Positions 8,124 through 16,647 of a stretch of DNA of 64,000 nt are shown here, one piece after another. How positions within the stretch are numbered: position 1 is the stretch's first letter; the number at the start of each line of letters is the position of its first letter. The stretch lies in the NCBI RefSeq assembly GCF_014237455.1, contig NZ_JABZFL010000004.1, positions 17,867 through 81,866 of the forward strand. The letters are read 5' to 3'. Under the pieces are notes generated by a model. That model was not told the DNA's origin. It saw nothing but the letters and a program-made list of their open reading frames with translations, and did not search any database. The DNA is from Desulfobacula sp. (GTDB taxonomy: Bacteria > Desulfobacterota > Desulfobacteria > Desulfobacterales > Desulfobacteraceae). Made by a program: the position numbers and the translations under genes.

Positions 8124-9386
8124 ATGACAGAATCAAGTGTTTTTCGTACCGGTATTTCTATACTGATTTTTATTTTTTTAGTGCTTTCCAATCTGATCCC
8201 GCATACGAGCAGTGTGGTTCTATTATTGTTGACCCTTGCTGGACTTCCGTTCTGTTTTTCTTCAAAACACAGGCCTGACATATCAAGCAAAGAAAAAGCT
8301 GTTATGCGGGCGTTTGTCGCTTTTTTTGCAATATACCTCCTCTCTTTCATTTTGAATGGCATCTTGGGTAATCTGGAGGACCCGAGTTTGAAATATTTTG
8401 AACGCAGAATACGATTACTGTTTATTATTCCAATTTTTTTTCTTTTGAAACGCATTAAAATTGGACAGACAGTATTCTGGTACTCTGTTTGTTCGGGAGC
8501 AGCTGTAGCAGGCATTTATGCCCTTGTCAACAAGTTATGGCTATTCCCTGGAATGCGGGTCAGCGGGTCATACCACAGCATTGCTTTCGGTGACCTGGCC
8601 ATTGTAATGGCATTTATGAGCCTGACAAGTCTTGGCTTTTTTTTAAAAAAAAACAATACTTATATCGTTATTCCCATTGTCGCTTTTCTTCTAGGTGTCA
8701 TTGCCTGCCTGCTGTCCGGATCAAAAGGTGCGTGGATTGCTTTTCCAGCGTTTGCAGTTATTATTTTTTTCTACCTTGGCAACCGAACCAGGATATGGGT
8801 GCGCTTGTTGTTATGCCTAACTGCATGCATTCTTATATTTTCTGCTTATCATATACCGGCTACAGGGATTGCAGACCGTATTCAGGCAATGAAAAAAGAA
8901 TGGAGTGATTATCAAGCAGACAATCGTAGCAAGGGCAGCATCGCCTGCCGTATTGAAGGATGGAAAGCGGCATGGAAAATTTTTAAACAGCATCCTGCCA
9001 TGGGAGCAGGTGTGGGCAGCTTTCAACCGATCGTAAAAAAAATGATTGAAAACGGAGAAATAAGCAAAATTATTGCCAGATTCAGTCAACCCCACAGTTC
9101 ATATCTGTATAGCATGGCAGAGTGTGGCATTCCAGGACTTTTTGCCATTCTATGTGTATTTATTGTTCCGCTGTGGCTGATGATTTCCTCTGCAGGCAAG
9201 AGCGGTTTCCAAAGAGATATTTTGTACGGGGGTATCATACTCATCGTCGGTTTTATGCATTTTGGTTTGACGGAATCTATATTCAGAAGAAATATTAACA
9301 TCAATTTTTATGTTATCATGTTGGCGCTTGTACTATCAAACTTGAGTGTTCAAAAAAAAATAAATGAGACTGATAATAAATGGTAA
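8124..9386 (+). CDS. O-antigen ligase/polymerase family membrane protein (Wzy_C type)
   Basis: A 420-residue polytopic inner-membrane protein with about ten hydrophobic segments and a long loop around residues 240-330. The loop contains EGWKAAWKIF and PAMGAGVGSF, and after it come HSSYLYSMAECGIPGL, the hallmark His and Glu region of the Wzy_C/WaaL domain. Members join undecaprenyl-linked O-antigen to lipid A-core, or polymerise it, on the periplasmic side. A purine-rich GGAGG is directly against the ATG and AAGGG lies further upstream. The lipid A acyltransferase gene overlaps its end by 7 bases, supporting a role in LPS assembly. Ligase is more likely than polymerase, but the two are hard to tell apart. 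Confidence 0.85.
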   Translation: MTESSVFRTGISILIFIFLVLSNLIPHTSSVVLLLLTLAGLPFCFSSKHRPDISSKEKAVMRAFVAFFAIYLLSFILNGILGNLEDPSLKYFERRIRLLFIIPIFFLLKRIKIGQTVFWYSVCSGAAVAGIYALVNKLWLFPGMRVSGSYHSIAFGDLAIVMAFMSLTSLGFFLKKNNTYIVIPIVAFLLGVIACLLSGSKGAWIAFPAFAVIIFFYLGNRTRIWVRLLLCLTACILIFSAYHIPATGIADRIQAMKKEWSDYQADNRSKGSIACRIEGWKAAWKIFKQHPAMGAGVGSFQPIVKKMIENGEISKIIARFSQPHSSYLYSMAECGIPGLFAILCVFIVPLWLMISSAGKSGFQRDILYGGIILIVGFMHFGLTESIFRRNININFYVIMLALVLSNLSVQKKINETDNKW

Positions 9387-10294
9387 AAAAAACAATGTAC
9401 GATATACAGATATTTTTTATAAAACAATTATTGTTGGTTACAAATTCCTTATCCTGGGAATTCTCTTATAAACTTGGACATTTACTGGGCCTTATCATAT
9501 ATTATTCAGGCTTTAGAAAAAAAGTGGCCATGGTTAACCTCGATATCGTTTACGGGAACACAAAAACACAAAAACACAAACAAAACATTCTGAAAAAATC
9601 TTCAATAAATTTAGGCCATGTTGTTATAAATTACCTGCGCCTGCCATATGTTGAAAGCAGTTTCTGGAAAAAAAATTGTAGAATTACGAATGAAAAGACC
9701 CTGAAAAAATTGTTAGCAAAAAAAAAAGGCGTGGCTATTATATCGGGACATTTCGGGATGTGGGATTTGGGAATTGGAAAACTTGGGCATTCGGATTATA
9801 ATTTTTCCGTTATTGGAAAAAGAATAAGAAATCAAGCGATAAACGAGATGGTTCTTGACTCCAGAAAGCGTTTAAAAATGAGGAACCTAATGAATAAGAA
9901 TGTCATGGATACCATTATCAATATTTTAAAAAATGGGGGTATTGTAGGGATAGCAGTTGATCAAAGGATTCAAAAATCAAAGGGGGTTTTTTTAAACTGG
10001 ATGGGACGTCCCGCCTCATCTGTAAAATCAACATCATATATTGTCAGGGAAACAGGTGCATCAGTCCTGAGTGCTTACATGGTTCAACATGGCCCCAGGG
10101 AGTTTGAACTAATAATAGGAGATGAAATTACATGGGAAAAATATCCGGAAGATCCTGAAAAAGAACTGCTTATTAATTCACAGAAACAAGCTGATGTTGT
10201 CCAAAAATTTATTTTAAAAAAACCCGAACTATGGTTCTGGATGCATAAAAGATGGAAGATTCATCCGGATAAAAAATCAAATCCTTATCTCTGA
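9380..10294 (+). CDS. Lipid A biosynthesis acyltransferase (LpxL/HtrB family)
   Basis: A 304-residue protein of the Kdo-dependent late acyltransferase family. The catalytic H-x4-D motif is SGHFGMWDL (His124, Asp129), preceded by a hydrophobic N-terminal region (residues 8-45) that anchors it to the inner membrane. GIVGIAVDQRI and the C-terminal LWFWMHKRWK are further family blocks. It adds a secondary acyl chain to the lipid A precursor. It overlaps the O-antigen ligase gene by 7 bases and is followed immediately by the LPS kinase gene, so the three are probably cotranscribed. Whether it is the lauroyl (LpxL) or myristoyl (LpxM) type cannot be read from sequence. Confidence 0.9.
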   Translation: MVKKTMYDIQIFFIKQLLLVTNSLSWEFSYKLGHLLGLIIYYSGFRKKVAMVNLDIVYGNTKTQKHKQNILKKSSINLGHVVINYLRLPYVESSFWKKNCRITNEKTLKKLLAKKKGVAIISGHFGMWDLGIGKLGHSDYNFSVIGKRIRNQAINEMVLDSRKRLKMRNLMNKNVMDTIINILKNGGIVGIAVDQRIQKSKGVFLNWMGRPASSVKSTSYIVRETGASVLSAYMVQHGPREFELIIGDEITWEKYPEDPEKELLINSQKQADVVQKFILKKPELWFWMHKRWKIHPDKKSNPYL

Positions 10295-10372
10295 TTGTTA
10301 CCTGTGCCGGCAGGATGGTATCATCAAAAAAAAATTGTTCGGGCCTGCCGTATGTTTTGGATTAAACACTAT

Positions 10373-11095
10373 ATGAACTTTTCAAATATCATAGAAATTA
10401 AATATATAGATTGGGTAATAGGTTCCAATACTCCAATTGCACCTGAACAGATTGAAAGTCTGACCGGCTTAATGGAAGTAGGCGCCTCAAACCATGTGAC
10501 TCCTTTGGATGGCAGATCTCCGGTGTTAAAAAAAGAAATCAAAGGAATCGGGACTGTGGTAATCAAACAATACCTTCGGGGAGGGATGATGCAGTGGCTG
10601 TTAAAGGATCGATATTTCAAGACGGGCCCCTGTCGTGCCAGAGCAGAATTTGAAATTCTTTTAAAAGCTGCCGGATATGGTATCAATGTGCCTGAACCCA
10701 TACTCTATTTTCAAAAAGGACACCTTATCTATAAATGCTGGCTGATAACAAAAAAAATTCCCAATAATGGCTCTATCGCACAAATCAGTCTAACTGCCCC
10801 GGATTCAATCAAGACATTAATGAATAAAGTGACCCTTCAAGTTCAAAAAATGATAACAAAGGGGATTTATCATGTGGACTTTCATCCGGGGAATGTCCTG
10901 GCCGGCCGGGATGGGAAAATTTATCTGCTTGATTTTGACAAAGCATTTATCACTAAAATGAAGAAAACTACACTTGCCCGAAAATATGTCAACCGCTGGA
11001 ATCGGGCTGTGTTAAAACATAAACTTCCAAAAATAATTTTAAAAACTTCATTTTTCAGGAGTGATGATTTAATAAATGCTTCAACTGAGCCATAA
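10373..11095 (+). CDS. Lipopolysaccharide kinase family protein (Kdo kinase/WaaP-like)
   Basis: A protein-kinase-fold sugar kinase of about 240 residues. TVVIKQYLRGG carries the ATP-binding Lys, and HVDFHPGNVLAGRDGKIYLLDFDKA holds the catalytic loop (H-x-D-F-H-x-x-N) and the metal-binding DFD. Such kinases phosphorylate Kdo or heptose in the inner core on the cytoplasmic side. The frame is open from 10295, directly after the preceding stop, through a TTG with no ribosome site; in-frame ATGs are at 10352 and 10373, neither with a strong ribosome site, so the start is uncertain. It ends 41 bases inside the convergent heptosyltransferase gene, an unusually long tail overlap. Confidence 0.82.
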   Translation: MNFSNIIEIKYIDWVIGSNTPIAPEQIESLTGLMEVGASNHVTPLDGRSPVLKKEIKGIGTVVIKQYLRGGMMQWLLKDRYFKTGPCRARAEFEILLKAAGYGINVPEPILYFQKGHLIYKCWLITKKIPNNGSIAQISLTAPDSIKTLMNKVTLQVQKMITKGIYHVDFHPGNVLAGRDGKIYLLDFDKAFITKMKKTTLARKYVNRWNRAVLKHKLPKIILKTSFFRSDDLINASTEP

Positions 11096-12026
11096 CATCT
11101 GAAGGTTTAATCGCATCCATGCAAAACGGATCCCTGCACTGTTTTTGGTTACACGGGGAACAATCCACATCCTTTTTTATAACAACGCCGTGATAGGGTC
11201 CGGTTCGTTCTGGATTTGACGGGCCAAACAAGGCGACAACTTTTGTATTCAAAGCTTTCGCAAGATGCATGGGACCGGTGTCACAGCTGATAGTACAGAC
11301 TGCATTTGCCAGGACTTCTACAAGCTCCGGGACACTTGTCTTCCCGGTGAGATCAACCACAGGACATGCAGATTCAGACATAATAATCTTAGCAGGCTGC
11401 CGATCTTGGGGTCCACCTGTTAAAATACAGGGGATGTTCAATTCGTTATCAATAGCGTCAATCAAGTTGGCAAAATGATAAGGACTCCACTGGTTGGCCG
11501 ACTTGGTGGCACCGATATTCAACACCAGATATTTCTTTGGAATACCGGATATTGTCGTCTCCGTTCTTGGAATTTTCCATTGAATATGGTCGCACCTGAG
11601 ATCTAAATGGGCAGAAAACTCCAAATACTGATCCAGCATGTGTTTCTCTGGATCTGAAGACTTTATTCTCTCAAAGGGAAAAAGCCAGGACATCTCTTTG
11701 CACCTTTTTTTATCAAACCCAATCCGCCTTCGGCTATTTGCAGCCAGAGCAAAGAATCCTGACTTCAGGGTTCTCTGAAGATCAAAGGTTATGTCATAGG
11801 CATCCATTCTGATTTGTTGTAAAACATGCCGCAATGATTTTATAGTATGTTTCCTGTCAAACAAGATGGCTTTATCAACGCAGCTATGGTTCACAACCAA
11901 AAGGTAACTTAACGGTGCCACAAGCCAGTGAATTTCACATTCGAGCTTCTCTTTTAAATTCACTGCCAAAGGAAATGTATTGATAACATCGCCTAAAGCA
12001 CCCAGTTTTACAATCAAAATTTTCAT
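11055..12026 (-). CDS. Heptosyltransferase (glycosyltransferase family 9), LPS inner core
   Basis: A 323-residue GT9 protein. MKILIVKLGALGDVINTFP is the acceptor-domain start; NIGATKSANQWSPYHFANL and SCDTGPMHLAKALNTKVVALFGPSNPERTGP (quoted here only as its two conserved halves, CDTGPMHLA and ALFGPSNPERTGP) form the ADP-heptose binding region. It transfers L-glycero-D-manno-heptose to the Kdo-lipid A core. A Cys-rich C-terminal segment (CSPCNQKQCRDPFC) is also typical of some WaaC/WaaF/WaaQ-type proteins. It follows lptG by 9 bases on the same strand, so core synthesis and LPS export are coupled in one operon. Confidence 0.87.
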   Translation of the reverse strand: MKILIVKLGALGDVINTFPLAVNLKEKLECEIHWLVAPLSYLLVVNHSCVDKAILFDRKHTIKSLRHVLQQIRMDAYDITFDLQRTLKSGFFALAANSRRRIGFDKKRCKEMSWLFPFERIKSSDPEKHMLDQYLEFSAHLDLRCDHIQWKIPRTETTISGIPKKYLVLNIGATKSANQWSPYHFANLIDAIDNELNIPCILTGGPQDRQPAKIIMSESACPVVDLTGKTSVPELVEVLANAVCTISCDTGPMHLAKALNTKVVALFGPSNPERTGPYHGVVIKKDVDCSPCNQKQCRDPFCMDAIKPSDVMAQLKHLLNHHS

Positions 12027-12035
12027 TAACCAAAC

Positions 12036-13112
12036 CTATTCTGTATTAATTAAATATAAGGCACTAAGTGCCAAAAAAAACAGATTGGCCGTCCAGGCAC
12101 TGATGACGGGCGGCAGAATAGTTCCATATCCCATAGAAAGGCAGAATCCATACATGACCCAATACATAAATGAAATCACAACACCAATGGCTATGGCCAC
12201 CGGGATATTGTCCTTTGCAAAGGATCTCATACCTGTGGCAGCACCTGTCAGAACCATAATGATGCAGATAAAGGGAAATGCAATTTTCCCGTTCAAATCC
12301 ACCTTATAGGTTGTGGCATCATATCCTTCTTCTTCCACCTTGGTAACATATTTTTTTAATTCAAAAAAACTCATTTCTTCTGATTTTTTTGTAATTTCTC
12401 CAAGATCTTCCGGTTTAAATGTCAATGGAATAATCTTTTCATCATATGATTTTACATCATAATCCATTGAATCCTTTGCATGGATCTGCTCTATAATATT
12501 TTCAAACACCCAGTTTTCCTGTTTAAAATATCCTTTTTTAGCATCAATTCTTGACTCAATTCTAAAATTTTCCCCAAGGGATGTTATGGTGACACCAGCA
12601 AGGATCTGGTTTGCAGGATCATAAAAATTAATGTGAACCAGTTTGTTTTTAGACTTTATCCATATATCTTTTTTTGCAGAATAAATATCGTGTCTTTTTT
12701 TAATAACATTATATTTTATATAATTAGATTTTGTCATGGTAACCGGAATAATGGTCTCCCCTAAAAAAAACATGAGCATGGCAAAAATCACCCCCACAAG
12801 GAGAGCTGGCTTAACAAGAAAATATAAACTGATACCACTGGACTTGATGGCCAGAAGTTCATTGCTCCTGTTCATCAATCCAAAAACCGTAATTGTTGCG
12901 AGTAAAATACTTGCCGGTGTCAATTGTACAAACATGAAAGGGACTTTTAAAACGACATATCCCAGAGCACCTATAAGGGAAATATCAGAATTTAAAAATC
13001 TCTCCATCCTGGAAAGATAATCAATAAATACAAACAGAACCAGGATCAGTAACTGAATGATGGAAAAAAATTTAAAAAATTCCTTTAACCAATATTTATG
13101 CAGACATGACAT
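12036..13112 (-). CDS. lptG: LPS export ABC transporter permease LptG
   Basis: A 358-residue YjgP/YjgQ-family permease. It has an N-terminal transmembrane segment beginning KYWLKEFFKFFSI, two more hydrophobic segments before residue 120, a large periplasmic beta-jellyroll region (about 130-255) and three C-terminal helices (FICIIMVLTG, VAIAIGVVISF, LFFLALSALYL). LptG forms the inner-membrane LptB2FG complex that extracts lipopolysaccharide and feeds it to LptC-LptA. It lies 3 bases after lptF on the same strand, the usual order. Calling the second protein of the pair LptG is by position and by the short Lpt-type N-terminus; lptB and lptC are not in the window. Confidence 0.9.
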   Translation of the reverse strand: MSCLHKYWLKEFFKFFSIIQLLILVLFVFIDYLSRMERFLNSDISLIGALGYVVLKVPFMFVQLTPASILLATITVFGLMNRSNELLAIKSSGISLYFLVKPALLVGVIFAMLMFFLGETIIPVTMTKSNYIKYNVIKKRHDIYSAKKDIWIKSKNKLVHINFYDPANQILAGVTITSLGENFRIESRIDAKKGYFKQENWVFENIIEQIHAKDSMDYDVKSYDEKIIPLTFKPEDLGEITKKSEEMSFFELKKYVTKVEEEGYDATTYKVDLNGKIAFPFICIIMVLTGAATGMRSFAKDNIPVAIAIGVVISFMYWVMYGFCLSMGYGTILPPVISAWTANLFFLALSALYLINTE

Positions 13113-13115
13113 ATT

Positions 13116-14297
13116 TTATATTTTTCTTATAAACCGATTTTTTATGGCCAGTGCAGCCTTATTGAAAAACACAGGAGGCATGACCAGTTTTTCCTTTGCA
13201 TTCCTGACAAGAAAAAAAACGCCAACACCTCCCATGATCACATTTGGCAGCCACATCGCGAAAACCGGAGGATAATTTCCTGTTTCTCCTGCCGACCATC
13301 CAATAGCCAGAAGAAAATAATAGAGAAGAAAAAAACAAATTCCAAAACCAAATCCTGAAGACCGTCTAAAAGAAGCTGACTGAACCCCCAGGGGAAAAGC
13401 AAGGAGACCTAAGGAAAGACAGGCAAAAGGAATTGAAAATTTTTCATGCAATTCCATTAAAGCTTCGATCAAACGGGCTTTATCCTTAATCCCCGACCGT
13501 ATTAACCCTATCAAATCAACCAGGCTTATCTCATCCAGGTCCTTTAATATTTTCCCATTCTTTTTGTTCATGCTGTTCAAATCAATATTGATATCATAAT
13601 TTTCAAATTGAATGCTGCTCACAGATTTTTCATCAGCATCCACCTGATTGATAACCCCATTATAAAGTCTTATGGCATACACCTGCTCATCTTCAAGCCG
13701 AATCAATTTCCCTGAAGGAGCAGCAGAAATACTGACGACACCTTTTGTTCGCCTGTCTTCAATAAAGACATCTCTTAATGCTTTGGTTTTCATATTCACA
13801 TGGGAGACATAAATCATGACATCTTCCAATTCACAATTAAATTGTCTCTCCTGAAGGGCCGCATCAATACTTGATCTTGCAAGTTCAATGCTTTTCTTTT
13901 TAATAGATAATTTACCCCAGGATACTCCAAAAACGGTGATGCACATGGTCAAAAAAACACCTGAAAAACAAAAAATCAACACCGGTGGCAATAATTTATA
14001 GAGAGATACACCAGCACCTTTTAATGCGAGAATCTCGTTTTCCTGCGACATACGCATAAACGTCAAAAGGATGGATATCATGACAGACATGGGAACGGTG
14101 AATTCCAAAAATCTTGGAAGTGTATAAACGACCATAAAAACAACAGATAAAATATCAGCATTATAGTTCACAACCATATTGGTAATTTCCGGTATTCGTG
14201 TCATCAAAAAGACAAATGTCAGAAAAAAAAGGCTGATGGCAAAGGGGGGTAAAAATTCCCTGAAAATATATCTGTTTATAATATTAAAACTTTTCAT
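13116..14297 (-). CDS. lptF: LPS export ABC transporter permease LptF
   Basis: A 393-residue permease of the same family as its downstream neighbour. It starts with NIINRYIFREFLPPFAISLF, the conserved LptF-type N-terminal helix, followed by two transmembrane segments to about residue 125, a periplasmic domain (about 130-285) and three C-terminal helices, the first with PFACLSLGLLAFPLG. QENEILALKGAGVSLYKLL is the coupling-helix region that meets the LptB ATPase. It is the first gene of lptF-lptG-heptosyltransferase and is divergent from the thiamine pyrophosphokinase gene, with about 90 bases between starts for both promoters. Confidence 0.9.
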   Translation of the reverse strand: MKSFNIINRYIFREFLPPFAISLFFLTFVFLMTRIPEITNMVVNYNADILSVVFMVVYTLPRFLEFTVPMSVMISILLTFMRMSQENEILALKGAGVSLYKLLPPVLIFCFSGVFLTMCITVFGVSWGKLSIKKKSIELARSSIDAALQERQFNCELEDVMIYVSHVNMKTKALRDVFIEDRRTKGVVSISAAPSGKLIRLEDEQVYAIRLYNGVINQVDADEKSVSSIQFENYDINIDLNSMNKKNGKILKDLDEISLVDLIGLIRSGIKDKARLIEALMELHEKFSIPFACLSLGLLAFPLGVQSASFRRSSGFGFGICFFLLYYFLLAIGWSAGETGNYPPVFAMWLPNVIMGGVGVFFLVRNAKEKLVMPPVFFNKAALAIKNRFIRKI

Positions 14298-14390
14298 TTT
14301 CAGGAAAAATATAAGTTAAGGGACAAATAGTCAAGATTTGATACAAAGATTAGGTTTTAATCCCTTAATTTTCATGATAATAATTTGTCT

Positions 14391-15026
14391 ATGAAATGTG
14401 TGATAATAGCCAGTGGCGACCTTGAATATACCAGCGACATTCACCGCATGATCAAGACTGCCCAACTGATTATCAGTGCCGATGGCGGTGCCGGGCATTT
14501 AAGAATATTAAATATTTTACCCCATGTAATGATCGGCGACTTTGACTCAATCCATCCGGATGACAAACAGTTTTTTAAAAAAAAACAAGTGAAAATGCTC
14601 ACCTTTCCCTCAAGAAAAAACCATACTGATTCTGAACTTTGCATATCCTGGGCTCTTGAAAACAACGCAACAGATATCACATTGTTGGGTGTCACCGGCA
14701 CCCGGCTGGATCATACCCTGGCCAATATTTTTCTTTTAAAAAAACTTGCAAGGCAAAATATCCCGGCCAGAATCATAAATAAAAACAATGAAATTCATAT
14801 CGTAACAAATTTTTTAGAGCTTAAAGGCCGGCCCAAAGACTTTTTGTCCATTATTCCCATTACAGAGAAAGTAACCGGAATCACTCTAAGAGGACTTGAA
14901 TATCCTCTGGTAAATGCAACCTTAGAAATGGGATCTTGTCTTGGTGTCAGCAACTCTTTTAAGGAGGCTGTTGCATCTGTTTCTATTGAAAAAGGTATTT
15001 TAATCGTAACAAAATCAACAGATTGA
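14391..15026 (+). CDS. thiN: Thiamine pyrophosphokinase
   Basis: A 211-residue cytoplasmic enzyme that transfers pyrophosphate from ATP to thiamine, making thiamine diphosphate. The conserved blocks are all present: ISADGGAGHL (nucleotide loop), MIGDFDSI (metal-binding Asp pair), KNHTDSELC and GVTGTRLDHTLANI (thiamine/ATP site). A TTG two codons upstream could also start it, but the ATG at 14391 fits the family. No strong ribosome site precedes either codon. It is divergent from lptF and ends before the strong hairpin at 15044-15085. The product serves, among others, acetolactate synthase, which is also encoded in this window. Confidence 0.9.
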   Translation: MKCVIIASGDLEYTSDIHRMIKTAQLIISADGGAGHLRILNILPHVMIGDFDSIHPDDKQFFKKKQVKMLTFPSRKNHTDSELCISWALENNATDITLLGVTGTRLDHTLANIFLLKKLARQNIPARIINKNNEIHIVTNFLELKGRPKDFLSIIPITEKVTGITLRGLEYPLVNATLEMGSCLGVSNSFKEAVASVSIEKGILIVTKSTD

Positions 15027-15043
15027 CCTGCATGATTAAAACT

Positions 15044-15085
15044 AAAAGAGAAGGCGTCCACTCATTTTTGGACACCTTCTCTTTT
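15044..15085. terminator. Bidirectional rho-independent terminator
   Basis: A long inverted repeat: AAAAGAGAAGG-C-GTCCA pairs with TGGAC-A-CCTTCTCTTTT around an 8-base loop. It has an A tract on one side and a T tract on the other, so it can stop transcription from both directions. It lies between the convergent thiamine pyrophosphokinase and selenoprotein genes. Confidence 0.88.
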
Positions 15086-15102
15086 AAAAAAAACTAAACC
15101 TA

Positions 15103-15420
15103 TTAATCTCCGCAGGAACCGTCGGAACCGCAACTGGAGCATCCGGATTGTCCCAGTTCAATATTGGAGTCAAGATGGAATCCCATCCCGCTAAAATCTA
15201 TTTTAATATTTTCGGCTTTTCCCATAAAATCTTTGTCGACAACAAATTTCAGGCCTTTAACATCAAATGTGTCATCCGTATCTTTCGGCTCATCCAGAGC
15301 CATGGCAAGTGAAGGACCACCTCAGCCGCCTGAATTGAGAAAAATCCTAATGGGGGTAGGTTCTCTGTCCTGGAAATAGTCATTGATCTGCATTTTTGCA
15401 GGATCTGTTAACTCAATCAT
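15103..15420 (-). CDS. HesB/IscA-like selenoprotein (UGA-encoded selenocysteine at residue 33)
   Basis: Read through one TGA (15322-15324) this is a 105-residue A-type iron-sulfur carrier-like protein. The start ATG at 15418-15420 has GGAG nine bases upstream. The frame reads MIELTDPAKMQINDYF, then PIRIFLNSGG-Sec-GGPSLAMALDE. In ordinary IscA/HesB proteins the residue at that place is the first conserved Cys (SGGCGGPSL type); the C-terminus has C-S-S-C and a further Cys. HesB-like selenoproteins are an established family in Deltaproteobacteria. A conventional caller would start at the internal ATG (15303) and lose the first third. A hand-folded hairpin just after the UGA fits a bacterial SECIS element. 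It may carry Fe-S clusters or do redox work; the function is unproven. Confidence 0.87.
15284..15313 (-). promoter_or_regulatory. Candidate bacterial SECIS hairpin after the in-frame UGA
   Basis: On the mRNA, UUC-A-CUUGCC can pair with GG-A-UGAG-CC-GAA, leaving an 8-base apical loop (AUGGCUCU) whose first base is 19 bases after the UGA. Distance and loop size fit the bSECIS range. The pairing includes G-U pairs, one bulge and a small internal loop and was folded by eye, so it is only a candidate SelB binding site. Confidence 0.5.
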
Positions 15421-15523
15421 TGTAAAACTCTCCTTATTCGTTTATTTATTTTTCAGGGTTCTTCTGCCTGAATGCTCTAATTCTAATCATGCACCGTCTG
15501 CATGTCAATATACTGTACAAAAG

Positions 15524-15540
15524 ATTACAAAAATTGTAAT
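15524..15540. promoter_or_regulatory. 17-base perfect palindrome ATTACAA-AAA-TTGTAAT
   Basis: Two 7-base arms separated by AAA lie in the intergenic region between the selenoprotein gene (104 bases from its start) and galE (70 bases from its start). The position and symmetry suit a dimeric repressor operator for either gene. The regulator is not recognisable, and AT-rich palindromes do occur by chance. Confidence 0.35.
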
Positions 15541-15609
15541 ATGTACCGTAATTTATTTTTAAAAATAATAAAAAAAACCCGTGAAAACTAAAAAGTATAA
15601 GGACTATCC

Positions 15610-16629
15610 ATGAAAATACTTGTTACCGGTGGTGCCGGATATATCGGGAGCCACACCTGTGTTGAGCTTTTAAATAAAAATTATGATGTGGTTGTCATAG
15701 ATAATCTTTCCAATAGTTCTGAAGAATCTCTAAAGCGAGTCAAAAATATTACCAGTAAATCCCTTTCATTTTATAAAGCGGACCTCCTGGATAAAAAAGA
15801 GATCACTGCTGTTTTTTCTGACCATAAAATAGACGCGGTCATTCATTTTGCAGGGTTAAAGGCTGTGGGAGAATCTGTGATGATCCCATTAAAATACTTT
15901 CATAATAATATTACAGGCACATTGAATCTACTTGAAGTCATGAATGATTTCAATACAAAAAACATTGTCTTTTCTTCTTCTGCAACCGTGTACGGAAATC
16001 CTGCATCCCTTCCCATAAAAGAAGGCTTCCCCTTATCGGCCACCAATCCCTATGGCCGGACAAAGCTGATGATAGAAGAGATACTGCAGGATCTTTATCG
16101 TTCTGACAAAAACTGGAACATTGCCCTGTTAAGATATTTCAACCCTGTTGGTGCTCACGAAAGCGGCAAGATCGGAGAAGACCCGTTTGGTATCCCTAAT
16201 AATCTTGTACCGTATATTTCCCAGGTAGCCGTAGGGGCTTTATCCCAGGTCAGTATATTTGGGAATGACTATGATACCCCGGACGGAACCGGTGTCAGAG
16301 ACTTTATTCATGTGGTTGATCTGGCACTGGGCCACATTAAAACCCTGCCAAAACTTTTTACCAATCCTGGTGTGATGATTTATAATCTTGGAACAGGTCT
16401 TGGCTATTCAGTCCTTGAAATGATTAAAGGATTTGAAGCGGCAAGCAATAAAAAAATCCCTTATAAAATCACAAGACGAAGACCCGGTGATATTGCCGCC
16501 TGCTGGGCAGATCCTGCCAAAGCGAAAGCGGAACTTGACTGGGAAGCAAATAAAACACTTATAGACATGTGCAAAGATACATGGAACTGGCAGAAAAAAA
16601 ACCCAACCGGATACCAGAAAACTCAATGA
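15610..16629 (+). CDS. galE: UDP-glucose 4-epimerase
   Basis: A 339-residue short-chain dehydrogenase-fold epimerase of standard GalE length. [15 protein letters not shown] is the NAD-binding Rossmann motif, [11 protein letters not shown] and the Y-G-R-T-K catalytic pair ([12 protein letters not shown]) form the active site, and [10 protein letters not shown] and [12 protein letters not shown] are GalE-specific. It interconverts UDP-glucose and UDP-galactose (or the N-acetyl forms) for the surface glycans made by the preceding region. AAGGA precedes the ATG by eight bases. The ATP-grasp gene starts 18 bases after its stop, so they may be cotranscribed. Confidence 0.95.
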   Translation: MKILVTGGAGYIGSHTCVELLNKNYDVVVIDNLSNSSEESLKRVKNITSKSLSFYKADLLDKKEITAVFSDHKIDAVIHFAGLKAVGESVMIPLKYFHNNITGTLNLLEVMNDFNTKNIVFSSSATVYGNPASLPIKEGFPLSATNPYGRTKLMIEEILQDLYRSDKNWNIALLRYFNPVGAHESGKIGEDPFGIPNNLVPYISQVAVGALSQVSIFGNDYDTPDGTGVRDFIHVVDLALGHIKTLPKLFTNPGVMIYNLGTGLGYSVLEMIKGFEAASNKKIPYKITRRRPGDIAACWADPAKAKAELDWEANKTLIDMCKDTWNWQKKNPTGYQKTQ

Positions 16630-16647
16630 AAAAATAAGGACGCAAAC

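Noticed and set aside
8048..8515. 155-codon minus-strand frame over the O-antigen ligase start
   Set aside because: It mirrors the ligase codons, crosses its promoter region, and has no family features.
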